Below are positions 7,384 to 15,463 of a stretch of 64,000 nucleotides of DNA, piece by piece. The stretch spans positions 310,001 to 374,000 of the forward strand of contig JADJPQ010000009.1 in assembly GCA_016713175.1 (NCBI GenBank). Direction: 5' to 3'. The translations under genes were made by a program, and so were the position numbers. The notes beneath the pieces are model-generated. The model was not told the origin of the DNA, searched no databases, and saw nothing but the letters and a program-made list of their open reading frames with translations. Source of the stretch: Planctomycetota bacterium (GTDB lineage Bacteria; Planctomycetota; UBA1135; UBA2386). Within the stretch, counting starts at the first letter, position 1. The number at the start of each line of letters is the position of its first letter.

Positions 7384-9429
7384 TCAGGACGCCACGGCGA
7401 TGCGTTGCACACTCTCGACCTTCTTGGCGGCTGCGGTCTCCTGATAGCTCAGGACGGCAGCATCGGGGATCACGCCGGCGATCGCTTCGGCGAGGTAGGG
7501 CCGCAGGTTGGCGCGGGTCACCAGCACCGGATCGCGACCCTGACGGGCCATCGCGGCGAGGGCGGTGGCCGTCGAATCGACGAAGCGACCGAGGAAACCG
7601 GGCTGCAGCGCCGCCAGACCATCGTTGCCGGTGAACGCTTCGGCGAGATTGCGTTCGAGATCGGGATCCAGGAACGCGGCGTGCAACGTGCCGGCGGCAT
7701 CGAGGTGTGGCTCGACGATCGTCCGGGCGATGCGCGAACGGACCTGTTCGGTCAGATGGCGCGGGTCCTTGCTCTCGCCGCAGCCGTCGGCGAGGCCTTC
7801 GAGGATCGTCTGCAGATTGCGGATCGGCACGCCTTCCTTCAGCAGGGCGGCGAGGATGCGCTGCACCTGGCCGAGCGTCAGTTGCGTCGGGATCAGTTCC
7901 TTGATCACGGCGGGAGCGGACTTCTCGAGGTTGTCGACCAGCGACTTCACGTCGTCGCGCGACAACAGTTCGCCGGCGGTCTTCTTCAGCACTTCGGTCA
8001 GGTGCGTGATCAGCACCGACGGCGCATCGATGACGGTGTAGCCGAGCATCTCGGCGCGTTCCTTGTCGTTCTCGGTGATCCAGCGCGCGGCCAGGCCGAA
8101 TGCGGGTTCGACGGTCTCGATGCCGGCGATCGGCTGCGCGGTGCCACTGGGATCCATGGCGAGGTAGTAGCCGGCCCGTAGTTCGCCGCGGGCGATCTCC
8201 TGGCCGCCGAGCAGCACGCGATAGGCATTGGGATCGAGCTGCACGTTGTCGCGCACGCGGATCGGCGGCACAACGATGCCGAGGCTCTGCGCGAACTGCC
8301 GCCGCACCGACCGGATGTGCTCGAGCAGGCCGCCGTGCTTGCCGACTTCGACCAGGCTGATCAGCCGGTAACCGATCTCGATGCCAAGGCGATCGACGCC
8401 GAGCAGTTCTTCGATCGGGGCCTGCGCCGCTTCGCCGGTCGGCGCATCCTTCTCCTTCGCGTCGGCCGCGGCCTTGGCCTTGGCGGCGTCGCCCTGGCGA
8501 CTGACCACCAGCAGCGAGAACGCGATGACCCAGATCAGGCCGGTCGGCATACCGGGCAGCAACGACAGCGCGACCAGGATCGCGGCGACCGCGCGCAGGC
8601 CGCGACCGCTGCCGAACATCTGATCGCCCATCTCGTTGCCGAGGCCGGCTTCGCTGGCACCCTTGGTGACCAGCACACCGGATGCCGTCGACACCAGCAG
8701 TGCCGGGATCTGTGCGACCAGGCCATCGCCGATGGTCAGGATCGTGTACTGCTGCAGCGCGTCACCGAAACCCTGCCCGCGGTAGACCATGCCCATGATC
8801 AGTCCGCCGGCGATGTTGATCCCGGTGATCAGGAGGCCGGCGACGGCATCGCCGCGGACGAACTTGCCGGCGCCGTCCATCGCCCCATAGAACTCGGCTT
8901 CGCTGGTCAGCGCGCGCCGTCGCGCCTTGGCTTCCTCCGCAGTGATCAGGCCGGCGTTGAGGTCGGCGTCGATCGACATCTGCTTGCCGGGCATCGCGTC
9001 CAACGTGAAGCGTGCGGCGACTTCGCTGATGCGGTTCTGGCCCTTGGTGATCACCACGAACTGGATGATCAACAGGATCAGGAACACGATGATGCCGACC
9101 AGCGGACTGCCGCCGACGACGAACTCGCCGAACGTCTTGATGACGGCGCCGGCCTGCCCTTCGAGCAGCACCAGACGCGTCGACGCGACATTGAGCGCCA
9201 GGCGGAACAGCGCCGAGAACAGCAGCACGCTCGGGAAGGTGCTGAAGTCGGTCGGCCGACCGGCATTGAGCACCGCCATCACGATGAGCAGGCTGGTCGT
9301 GATGTTCACGCACAGCAGCGCATCGAGCAGGATCGGCGGCAGCGGCACCAGCATCACCGCCAGCACGCCGATGAAGAACAGCGCCAGCAGGTTGTTGCGG
9401 CCGACTGCCTTCGGGCTGAGTTCAGCCAT
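7384..9429 (-). CDS. flhA: Flagellar export gate protein FlhA
   Basis: 681 residues, full length. FlhA is the main membrane component and chaperone-docking platform of the flagellar type III export apparatus. The first half holds eight membrane helices, starting with NLLALFFIGVLAVMLVPLP, and the cytoplasmic FHIPEP loop, here in the conserved stretch around FTLDAMPGKQMSIDADLNAG at about 145-165. The second half is the large cytosolic domain that forms the nonameric ring, linked by an acidic, lysine-rich segment near 320-345. It lies between flhB (gap 15 bases) and flhF (gap 15 bases) on the same strand. Confidence 0.96.
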   Translation of the reverse strand: MAELSPKAVGRNNLLALFFIGVLAVMLVPLPPILLDALLCVNITTSLLIVMAVLNAGRPTDFSTFPSVLLFSALFRLALNVASTRLVLLEGQAGAVIKTFGEFVVGGSPLVGIIVFLILLIIQFVVITKGQNRISEVAARFTLDAMPGKQMSIDADLNAGLITAEEAKARRRALTSEAEFYGAMDGAGKFVRGDAVAGLLITGINIAGGLIMGMVYRGQGFGDALQQYTILTIGDGLVAQIPALLVSTASGVLVTKGASEAGLGNEMGDQMFGSGRGLRAVAAILVALSLLPGMPTGLIWVIAFSLLVVSRQGDAAKAKAAADAKEKDAPTGEAAQAPIEELLGVDRLGIEIGYRLISLVEVGKHGGLLEHIRSVRRQFAQSLGIVVPPIRVRDNVQLDPNAYRVLLGGQEIARGELRAGYYLAMDPSGTAQPIAGIETVEPAFGLAARWITENDKERAEMLGYTVIDAPSVLITHLTEVLKKTAGELLSRDDVKSLVDNLEKSAPAVIKELIPTQLTLGQVQRILAALLKEGVPIRNLQTILEGLADGCGESKDPRHLTEQVRSRIARTIVEPHLDAAGTLHAAFLDPDLERNLAEAFTGNDGLAALQPGFLGRFVDSTATALAAMARQGRDPVLVTRANLRPYLAEAIAGVIPDAAVLSYQETAAAKKVESVQRIAVAS

Positions 9430-9444
9430 GGTTCAGCGCTCCGT

Positions 9445-10527
9445 TCATGCGACCTTGCCGTTCAACCGGTAGACGTGGCTCAGCACGGTCGCGACCGCCT
9501 GGTAGAACTTCTCCGGGATCTCCTGACCGACCTTGCAGGCGCGATACAGCGCTCGGGCCAGCGGCGGATCCTCCATCAGCGGCACGTCGTGCTGCTTCGC
9601 CAGTTCGCGGATGCGCAGCGCCAGGTCGTCGACGCCCTTGGCGACCACTTCGGGGGCCGAGTTCTTGGTCCGGTCGTAGCGGATCGCCACCGAGAAGTGC
9701 GTCGGATTGGTGATCACGACATCGGCCTTCGGCACCGTGTCCATCATCCGTTGCCGCAGCAGTTCCATGCGCGCCTGTCGCAGCCGGCCTTTGACGAACG
9801 GATCGCCTTCGCTGCGCTTTCTTTCGTCCTCGACCTCCTGCCGGCTCATCATGTTGCGCTTCTCGAACTGGAAGCGTTGCCAGAACCAGTCGGCGGCCGA
9901 AACCACGAACACCACGACCGCGACCCAGATGGTGATCTGGAAGGCGAGGTCGGCCACGGTCGCGACTGCGGCGGCGAACGGGCGTTCGTGCAACTGCATC
10001 AGCACCTGCCAGCGATCGCCGAGTACGAGCCACAGCACGGCGACCAGCACCGCGAGCTTGACCGCGGCGAACACCGTGCGGCCGATCGCCATTACATTGA
10101 ACACGCGCTTCCAGTTGGCCAGCGGGTTGACGCGGTCGAGTTTGAAGCCGAGCACCTCCTTGCTGACCTGCAGCCCGATCTGCAGATAGGCGCCGACGAA
10201 TGCGGTCAGCACCAGGAGGCCCATGATCAACAGCACCGGCGCGGCGATGACCGCCAGCACCGCCAGGATCTCGCGGCACGCGCCGCTGACGTCGGCGCCG
10301 GCGATCGGGTGATCGCGCAGGTCGACGTTGAGTCCGTACTGCATGGTCGCCGACAGGCCATCCATCAGCCAGCCGCCGAACACCGCCATCGCCAGGGCGG
10401 CGACCAGCAGCAACGCCGCCGACAGCAGTTCGCGCGACATCGGCGTGTCGCCGCGGTCACGGACCTCGGCCAGCCGGCCCGGGGTCGGCTTCTCGGTCTT
10501 GCCAGAATCGTCGTCGAAGATCGCCAT
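9445..10527 (-). CDS. flhB: Flagellar export switch protein FlhB
   Basis: 360 residues. FlhB switches the export machine from rod/hook to filament substrates through autocleavage at the NPTH motif, which is clearly present at about 268-271 (VVITNPTHFSVAIRYD). Four membrane helices occupy about residues 30-215, followed by a charged linker with KRSEGDP and the cytoplasmic autocleavage domain. The N-terminus DDDSGKTEKPTPGRLAEVRDRG is typical, with the KTEKPT motif. It begins 8 bases behind fliR and ends 15 bases before flhA. Confidence 0.96.
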   Translation of the reverse strand: MAIFDDDSGKTEKPTPGRLAEVRDRGDTPMSRELLSAALLLVAALAMAVFGGWLMDGLSATMQYGLNVDLRDHPIAGADVSGACREILAVLAVIAAPVLLIMGLLVLTAFVGAYLQIGLQVSKEVLGFKLDRVNPLANWKRVFNVMAIGRTVFAAVKLAVLVAVLWLVLGDRWQVLMQLHERPFAAAVATVADLAFQITIWVAVVVFVVSAADWFWQRFQFEKRNMMSRQEVEDERKRSEGDPFVKGRLRQARMELLRQRMMDTVPKADVVITNPTHFSVAIRYDRTKNSAPEVVAKGVDDLALRIRELAKQHDVPLMEDPPLARALYRACKVGQEIPEKFYQAVATVLSHVYRLNGKVA

Positions 10528-10535
10528 GGCTCAGT

Positions 10536-11303
10536 TCAGGGCACGAACATCCCGCGAGCACCTTCCAGCAGGGAGGCGAACGCCGCGGCCAGGAACGGCG
10601 CGCCGGCGGTCATGAACCAGGCCGAGGCCAGCAGCGCGAGCAACACGCGCACGGCGAAGCCGAACTCCATCAGGTTGATGGCCGGCACCGCGCGACCGAG
10701 CAGCACCAGGGCCACGGTCAGCAGCAACATGGTGCCCAGCACCGGAAACGAGTATTGCAGCGCCAGGACCAGGCAGCCGGTCATCAGCGTGCGCAGGCCG
10801 AGCCAGATCGGTTCCAGCGCGAATGGCTCGCCCACCGGACAGGCTTGAAACGTGTCGCCGAGCACGCGCAGCGCTTCGTGATGCAGGTCGAGCTGCAGGA
10901 TCAGCAGGAAGCCGATCACCTGGAACAGCTGCGACACCACCGTGGCGTCGACGCCGCTCTCGGGATTCATTGTGCGGGCCATCGAGAACCCCATCTCGGA
11001 ACTGATGATCTCGCCGGCGGCGATCAGCATCGCGGTCATCGTGTAGAGCGCGAAGCCGAGCGCGATGCCGATGATGCCTTCGCGGACCCCCATCACACCG
11101 AGCGCCAGCAGGTTACCGGGCAGCTCGACGTGCTGATCGCCGACCCACCAGAACACCGAGCCCATCGCGACCGCAAGGATCAGCCGCAGCCAGAACGAAT
11201 CGCGCTGCCGGCCGAACAACGGCACGACGGCGAAGAACGCGCCGGCCCGCAACTGGTGCAGGAACAGCGACGTCGCCACGCCTTCGTACCACTGCAGATC
11301 CAC
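10536..11303 (-). CDS. fliR: Flagellar export protein FliR
   Basis: 255 residues from GTG at 11303, which lies just behind the fliQ stop; the longer frame upstream overlaps fliQ completely and would add a non-homologous arginine-rich leader. FliR forms the export-gate core with FliP and FliQ. Six hydrophobic segments are visible, and the conserved block FALYTMTAMLIAAGEIISSEMGF, with its central AGEIIS (Q/E)-x-GF pattern, is near residues 75-97. Length is right for the family. The order fliP-fliQ-fliR-flhB is the standard one. Confidence 0.93.
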   Translation of the reverse strand: MDLQWYEGVATSLFLHQLRAGAFFAVVPLFGRQRDSFWLRLILAVAMGSVFWWVGDQHVELPGNLLALGVMGVREGIIGIALGFALYTMTAMLIAAGEIISSEMGFSMARTMNPESGVDATVVSQLFQVIGFLLILQLDLHHEALRVLGDTFQACPVGEPFALEPIWLGLRTLMTGCLVLALQYSFPVLGTMLLLTVALVLLGRAVPAINLMEFGFAVRVLLALLASAWFMTAGAPFLAAAFASLLEGARGMFVP

Positions 11304-11305
11304 GA

Positions 11306-11581
11306 TCAGCCGGCCTTGCCATAGGCGGCGAGGTTCTCGAACAGCGAGACGGTGAACTCCTTCAGCGTGCCAAGGATCCACGGCATCAGCAGCAGCAACG
11401 TCGCCACCACCGCCAGCATCTTGGGCACGATGGTCAGGGTCTGTTCCTGCAACGAGGTGATCGTCTGGAAGAACGACACCAGCAGGCCGACGGTCATCCC
11501 GACGATCAGCGCCGGGGTGACGATCGCCAGCGCGGTCATCAGCGTGGTCTTGCCGAGGTCGAGCAATGCGTTCTGGTCCAT
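11306..11581 (-). CDS. fliQ: Flagellar export protein FliQ
   Basis: 91 residues from ATG at 11581 (a TTG two codons earlier, at 11587, is also possible). FliQ has two membrane helices and forms part of the helical export-gate core. The motif PALIVGMTVGLLVSFFQTIT, followed by SLQEQTLTIVPKML, is diagnostic and appears at about residues 24-58. It is tightly placed between fliP (stop 11589) and fliR. Confidence 0.94.
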   Translation of the reverse strand: MDQNALLDLGKTTLMTALAIVTPALIVGMTVGLLVSFFQTITSLQEQTLTIVPKMLAVVATLLLLMPWILGTLKEFTVSLFENLAAYGKAG

Positions 11582-11588
11582 GGTCAAT

Positions 11589-12386
11589 TCACGCGGCGAA
11601 ACTTTCGGCCAGCGACACGACGACGAGATCCCAGCCGCCGACCAGGATGAACAGCAGCAGCTTCAGCGGCGTCGAGACGACCACCGGCGGCAGCGAGAAC
11701 ATGCCCATCGACACCAGGATCGAACTGATCACCAGGTCGATCACCACGAACGGCAGGAACAGCACGAAGCCCATCTGGAACGCGGTCTTGATCTCTGACA
11801 GCACGAACGCCGGCACGGTGACGTGGAACGGCGTGTCCGCCGCGGTCGCGGGCCGCGGCGAACGGCTCAGTTCAACGATCAGGCCGATGTCCTCCTCGCG
11901 GGTCTGCGCCAGCATCCAGGCATTCATCCGCGCGGTGGCGATACCGGCCGCCTCCTTCCAGTCCATCTTCTGTTCGACGTACGGCACGTAGGCCTGGTCG
12001 TAGACGTCATCGATCACCGGCTTCATGACGAACAGCGTCATGAACAGCGCGAAGCCGGTGGTGATCAGTGCCGGCGGCAAGTCCTGCATCGACATCGCCC
12101 GCTTCAGGAACGACAGCACGACGACGATGCGGGTGAAGCACGTCATCGTCATCAGGATCGCTGGCGCCATCGTCAGCAGCGTCATCAGCAGCACGATCTC
12201 GAGGGCCGAGCCGAGGTTCTCGCCGCCATCGCCGCCGCGCAGGCTGAGCGTCAGTCCTGGGCCCTGCGAGGCAGCGACCGGATCGGCGGCCGGCGGCACC
12301 GGCGGGCCGATCTGATTGCCGTTCTGCGCCCGCCCGGGCACGGCGGCGAACAGCAGGGCGAGCAGCACCAGCAGGATACGACTCAT
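11589..12386 (-). CDS. fliP: Flagellar export protein FliP
   Basis: 265 residues with a cleavable signal peptide (RILLVLLALLFAAVPGRAQ), as in most FliP. The family blocks are all present: MTLLTMAPAILMTMTCFTRIVVVLSFLKRA at about 66-96, FALFMTLFVMKPV, and the C-terminal pair with GFVLFLPFVVIDLVISSILVSMGM. FliP pentamers form the export pore. It overlaps fliO upstream by ATGA and leads into fliQ with no real gap. Confidence 0.96.
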   Translation of the reverse strand: MSRILLVLLALLFAAVPGRAQNGNQIGPPVPPAADPVAASQGPGLTLSLRGGDGGENLGSALEIVLLMTLLTMAPAILMTMTCFTRIVVVLSFLKRAMSMQDLPPALITTGFALFMTLFVMKPVIDDVYDQAYVPYVEQKMDWKEAAGIATARMNAWMLAQTREEDIGLIVELSRSPRPATAADTPFHVTVPAFVLSEIKTAFQMGFVLFLPFVVIDLVISSILVSMGMFSLPPVVVSTPLKLLLFILVGGWDLVVVSLAESFAA

Positions 12387-13048
12387 GCCTTGCCCGCCTT
12401 CTGCAGCAGGGCGCGGAAGTCGGAGAGGGCGCCGGTTCGTGTGGCAGCGGCCCGGGCGCCGCGTGTGATCGTCGGCGGCGATGGCTGGCGTCCGGCGGGC
12501 GGCGTGACCGGTCGCGGAATGACCAGGTCCCTCGGCGTTGCGCCTTCGTCGTCGGTGTCGATGGTGGCGCCGACGTTGCGCGCCGCGACTTCGGCTTCGT
12601 CAGCAGCCGGTTCGGGCAGTCGGCCGGAGTGCAGCAGCTGCAAACCGCGTTCGCCTTCGCCGAGCAGCAGCAGCCGATCGTCGAACTCGACGACATGAAC
12701 GGCCTGCCGCGCGCCCAGGCGCAGCGACTGGCGCAGATGCAGGATCGCGGCCGTCCCGGCGCGCGGACCCTGACGGAGCCGGCGCACGGTCAGGATGCCG
12801 ACGCCGCCCAGGACCAGCAGACCGAGCAGCGTGCTGACGACCTGCCAAAGATCCGGCATGCGCGGAGGGGTCGGCACGCGGTTGACCGGCTGCTGCGTGC
12901 CAGGGCCCTCGGTCGTCGTCCTGACCGGTTGGGTGTTCGCGGCCGGGGTCGTTGGCGTGGTGCCGCCGCTCTGCATCGCCATCGGTCCGAGGACGATCAG
13001 CAGCGCAGCAACCGGAGGCAGGAGCAGCCAGCGTGGGTTCCATTTCAT
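12383..13048 (-). CDS. fliO: FliO-like flagellar biosynthesis protein
   Basis: 221 residues from ATG at 13048; a longer frame exists but this start gives a basic, hydrophobic N-terminus (MKWNPRWLLLPPVAALLIVLGP). FliO is a poorly conserved helper for FliP assembly. The layout fits: an export signal, a disordered threonine and proline-rich periplasmic stretch, one membrane helix at about 70-92 (LWQVVSTLLGLLVLGGVGIL), and a small cytoplasmic domain with the FliO-type block LHLRQSLRLGARQAVHVVEF, then DRLLLLGEGERGLQLL. It is the first gene of the operon. Confidence 0.82.
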   Translation of the reverse strand: MKWNPRWLLLPPVAALLIVLGPMAMQSGGTTPTTPAANTQPVRTTTEGPGTQQPVNRVPTPPRMPDLWQVVSTLLGLLVLGGVGILTVRRLRQGPRAGTAAILHLRQSLRLGARQAVHVVEFDDRLLLLGEGERGLQLLHSGRLPEPAADEAEVAARNVGATIDTDDEGATPRDLVIPRPVTPPAGRQPSPPTITRGARAAATRTGALSDFRALLQKAGKA

Positions 13049-13085
13049 CGCACCCGCTGGTAGCAAGACCGTTGCCAAGTGCGAA

Positions 13086-13103
13086 ACCACAACCGGTTGT
13101 GGT
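13086..13103. promoter_or_regulatory. Perfect 18-bp palindrome upstream of flagellar operon, candidate operator
   Basis: ACCACAACCGGTTGTGGT is a perfect 18-base palindrome centred 46 bases upstream of the fliO start and about 100 bases before the divergent small gene at 13199. Its size and symmetry suit a dimeric DNA-binding regulator. It could also form a hairpin in the leader. No cognate regulator is encoded next to it. Confidence 0.5.
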
Positions 13104-13198
13104 CAGGCGACGGGAGCGGCAGGCGCTTTGTCGCGTGGTTCTACGCGCGTGCTGTGGTGTGAAGCAGCAGCAAGGGCGGGCTACAGTCGGTCCGGCAC

Positions 13199-13423
13199 AT
13201 GGCGAAGACTCCACTCGACGATCTCTTGCACCGCGTGAACAACCTGTTGGCGACCATCCAGCTGCAGGCGGAAGTCGCGCGGATGGATGGTGGTCTGCCC
13301 TCGGCGACCCTGGCGTTGCGGTTGATCGCCGAGGCGGCCGAGCGGACACTGGCTGAGGTGCAGCGCTTCCGTACGGGTCGCGGCGACGGCCAGGGCGGGA
13401 ACACCAAGGCAGCCGGATCCTGA
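13199..13423 (+). CDS. Orphan phosphoacceptor (DHp-like) small protein
   Basis: 74 residues. The N-terminal two thirds look like the dimerisation and phosphoacceptor hairpin of a histidine kinase: LLHRVNNLLATIQLQAEVAR carries the H-box pattern H-x-x-N-N-L-L-x-x-I, followed by a second helix (ALRLIAEAAERTLAEVQRFR). There is no sensor and no ATP-binding domain, and the tail is glycine-rich and basic. It may be a phosphotransfer or dimerisation peptide working with a separate kinase, or with the CheY encoded 1.6 kb away. It is divergent from the flagellar operon and converges on the CheC-like gene. Whether the histidine is phosphorylated cannot be read from sequence. Confidence 0.55.
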   Translation: MAKTPLDDLLHRVNNLLATIQLQAEVARMDGGLPSATLALRLIAEAAERTLAEVQRFRTGRGDGQGGNTKAAGS

Positions 13424-13461
13424 ACCTTTCCGCCGCGGAGGAGCAACTGCTCTCCGGCTTC

Positions 13462-14517
13462 TCACCCGAGCAGCGAAGTCAACTTCTGCGACAACGGCGC
13501 TTCCTCGATCGGCAGACCCAGGATCGCATCCGCCTGCGACAGGAACGCCTGCGTGACCCGCACCCGCGACGGCCGATGCAGCAACAGCACGACCTTCGTC
13601 GTCGGCGAGAATTCCTTGATGCGCCGGCACCAATCGAACCGCCGCTCTTCGCCGGGTGGCACATCGAGCACGACGAACTCGTTCTTGTGCGCCGCGGGAT
13701 TCGGAATCTGCGCGCGGCCATGCCGCCGCAGCTCCAGACCGACCCGGCGACACGCTCGGCGCAGCACGCGCCAGGCATCGGGCAGCGCGAGGTAGGAGTT
13801 CAGCACGCCGCGGATCGGCGCGGCCGGGATGTCGTCGAGCGAATCCTCGTCCGGCTTCGGCGGCGGTGGCGGCGCCGAGGCCTTCTCGGGCGCCGGAGCC
13901 TCGGCGCCTGCGTCACCGGTGTCGAACGGCGCCTTGTTCCACTTTTCGGCGGTGGCGAGATCGACCAGGAAGCCGCCGATCGTCTCCGGGTAGGCAGCGA
14001 CCTTCACCTTCAGCTTGCATAGCACCAGCCGCCCTTCCGGGAGCAGGCTGTTGGCGTCGAGCCCGGGCTTGATCACGCCGTGATCCTGCAACCGGATGTC
14101 GATGTTGGCGATGGCTTCGCGCAGCACGTTGCCCAGACCCGAACACAGCACGTTGCCCAGTTCCGAGAATGCCTCGAGGTCCTCGCCTTCGAGGGCGTTC
14201 TTGGCTCGCCGCTCCTCGACGACCTCGTCCGGGGTCATCATCAGCAGGCCCGACATCGCGCAGGCATCCTGCACTTCGAACAGCGTGAACAGGATTTTTC
14301 CGGCGTAGTCCTTGTCGAGCGCGCCGCGGACCACGGCATTGGGGCGCTGCAGGGCGCCCAGGATCGTCTCGGCGTCGCAGACCTCGACCTCTGCTGGTTT
14401 GACCAGCAGTTCGCGGGCGATCAGCGAACCGAGCGTCTCGGCGACCGAGTTGGCCAGCATGGCCACCAGTCGCTTGAGCTCCTTGCCGGTGCCAGGTTTG
14501 AGGACCGCGGTCGCCAT
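13462..14517 (-). CDS. CheC-like phosphatase with degenerate receiver domain
   Basis: 351 residues. Residues about 1-195 resemble the CheC/CheX/FliY group that dephosphorylates CheY-P: the helix FSELGNVLCSGLGNVLREA at about 116-134 contains the E-x-x-N catalytic signature. A proline and acidic linker follows at about 205-235, then a C-terminal domain with the strand order of a response regulator: FVVLDVPPGEERRFDWCRRI, KVVLLLH, and a final ILGLP. An aspartate is present at the usual acceptor strand, but the acidic pair of the first strand and the conserved lysine near the end are missing, so it is probably a pseudo-receiver. The gene is last in the riboswitch-led motility operon. Confidence 0.7.
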   Translation of the reverse strand: MATAVLKPGTGKELKRLVAMLANSVAETLGSLIARELLVKPAEVEVCDAETILGALQRPNAVVRGALDKDYAGKILFTLFEVQDACAMSGLLMMTPDEVVEERRAKNALEGEDLEAFSELGNVLCSGLGNVLREAIANIDIRLQDHGVIKPGLDANSLLPEGRLVLCKLKVKVAAYPETIGGFLVDLATAEKWNKAPFDTGDAGAEAPAPEKASAPPPPPKPDEDSLDDIPAAPIRGVLNSYLALPDAWRVLRRACRRVGLELRRHGRAQIPNPAAHKNEFVVLDVPPGEERRFDWCRRIKEFSPTTKVVLLLHRPSRVRVTQAFLSQADAILGLPIEEAPLSQKLTSLLG

Positions 14518-14530
14518 CCTCGATCGTCGT

Positions 14531-15019
14531 TCAGGTTGCGGCTTCGAAGTGCACGCCGATCAGCAGTTCGCCTTCTGGCAGCACGACGCGGATGCCGCTG
14601 CGCAGCGAGCCTGCCTTGTCGGAGTCGACCTTGATGCCGCCATTGTGGACGACCTGAGGCGTCGACAGGTCCATCTTGTTGCCGTCGGCGACCCAGGCGT
14701 TCTTGAAGTTGCCGCCGATCATGTTGACGACCTCACCGAAGCCGTCGGCGGCTTCTTGGAAGCTGCCGAGGTCACTGGGTTCCATCATCAGCATCTTGGC
14801 CGCGATCGTGCGTGCCAGCACTTCGGTCGTCGACACCGCGAACGTACCCCTGCGTGTTCCGGTGAACGGCAGCAGTCCGGTGACCTCGGCCCGCAACATC
14901 GAACAGGTCAACGGCACCTCGCTGACCTGGGTGGGGGTCAGGAAGACCATGGTCTCCAGGATCTCGCGGGCAGCGGCCTGCAGGCCGGCGACCAGCTTTG
15001 GTTCCAGTGTGGCGATCAC
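14531..15019 (-). CDS. cheX: CheX-like CheY-P phosphatase
   Basis: 162 residues. CheX is a dimeric phosphatase that removes phosphate from CheY-P and resets the flagellar motor. The catalytic E-x-x-N motif is within FGEVVNMIGGNFKNAW at about 94-109, matching the family pattern closely. The strand pattern before it (FTGTRRGTFAVSTTE) and the C-terminal LPEGELLIGVHFE are also typical. It lies between cheY (gap 25 bases) and the CheC-like gene (gap 13 bases), which fits a shared role in ending the CheY signal. Confidence 0.87.
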   Translation of the reverse strand: MIATLEPKLVAGLQAAAREILETMVFLTPTQVSEVPLTCSMLRAEVTGLLPFTGTRRGTFAVSTTEVLARTIAAKMLMMEPSDLGSFQEAADGFGEVVNMIGGNFKNAWVADGNKMDLSTPQVVHNGGIKVDSDKAGSLRSGIRVVLPEGELLIGVHFEAAT

Positions 15020-15044
15020 GATCCCTCTCCGGGTCGGCGTGGGA

Positions 15045-15416
15045 CTACTTCAGCAACGGCCCGATCACTTCCTGGATCTTGTCCGGTGTGAACGGCTTCT
15101 TCAGGTAGCCCTTGGCGCCGCGGCTCATCGCTTCCTTGATGACCTCTTCGCTGCCTTCGGTCGTGATCATCACGATCGGCGGCGGCGTCGGCATCTTCTC
15201 CTTGACCGCCTTGACGAAGTCGAGGCCGTTCATGTTCGGCATGTTGACGTCGGACAGGATCAGGTCGAACTTCTCGGCCTCGCAGGCCTTGAGGCCTTCG
15301 ACCCCATCGCCAGCTTCCTTGAAATCTGCGTTCTCGATGCCGGCCTGGCGGATGCCGCGCATGATGATCTTCCGCATGGTCGCGGAGTCGTCGACGATCA
15401 GGACGTTCTTGGGCAT
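15045..15416 (-). CDS. cheY: Chemotaxis response regulator CheY
   Basis: 123 residues, a single receiver domain. All receiver landmarks are present: the acidic pair in VLIVDDSATMRKI (about 9-10), the phosphoacceptor aspartate in LILSDVNMPNMNG (about 54), the threonine in MITTEG (about 84) and the lysine in GYLKKPF (about 106). The start at 15416 is set by the universal MPKNVLIVDD; the open frame continues upstream as arginine-rich non-homologous sequence. CheY-P binds the flagellar switch. The two neighbouring genes encode its likely phosphatases. Confidence 0.93.
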   Translation of the reverse strand: MPKNVLIVDDSATMRKIIMRGIRQAGIENADFKEAGDGVEGLKACEAEKFDLILSDVNMPNMNGLDFVKAVKEKMPTPPPIVMITTEGSEEVIKEAMSRGAKGYLKKPFTPDKIQEVIGPLLK

Positions 15417-15463
15417 GTGGCTTCCTCGTGCGGTCGCGACGGGATCGGCCCGTGCACCATGGC

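Noticed and set aside
9447..9713. Long arginine- and proline-rich frames opposite the flagellar genes
   Set aside because: High G+C content keeps antisense frames open; composition and lack of motifs mark them as shadows of flhB and neighbours.
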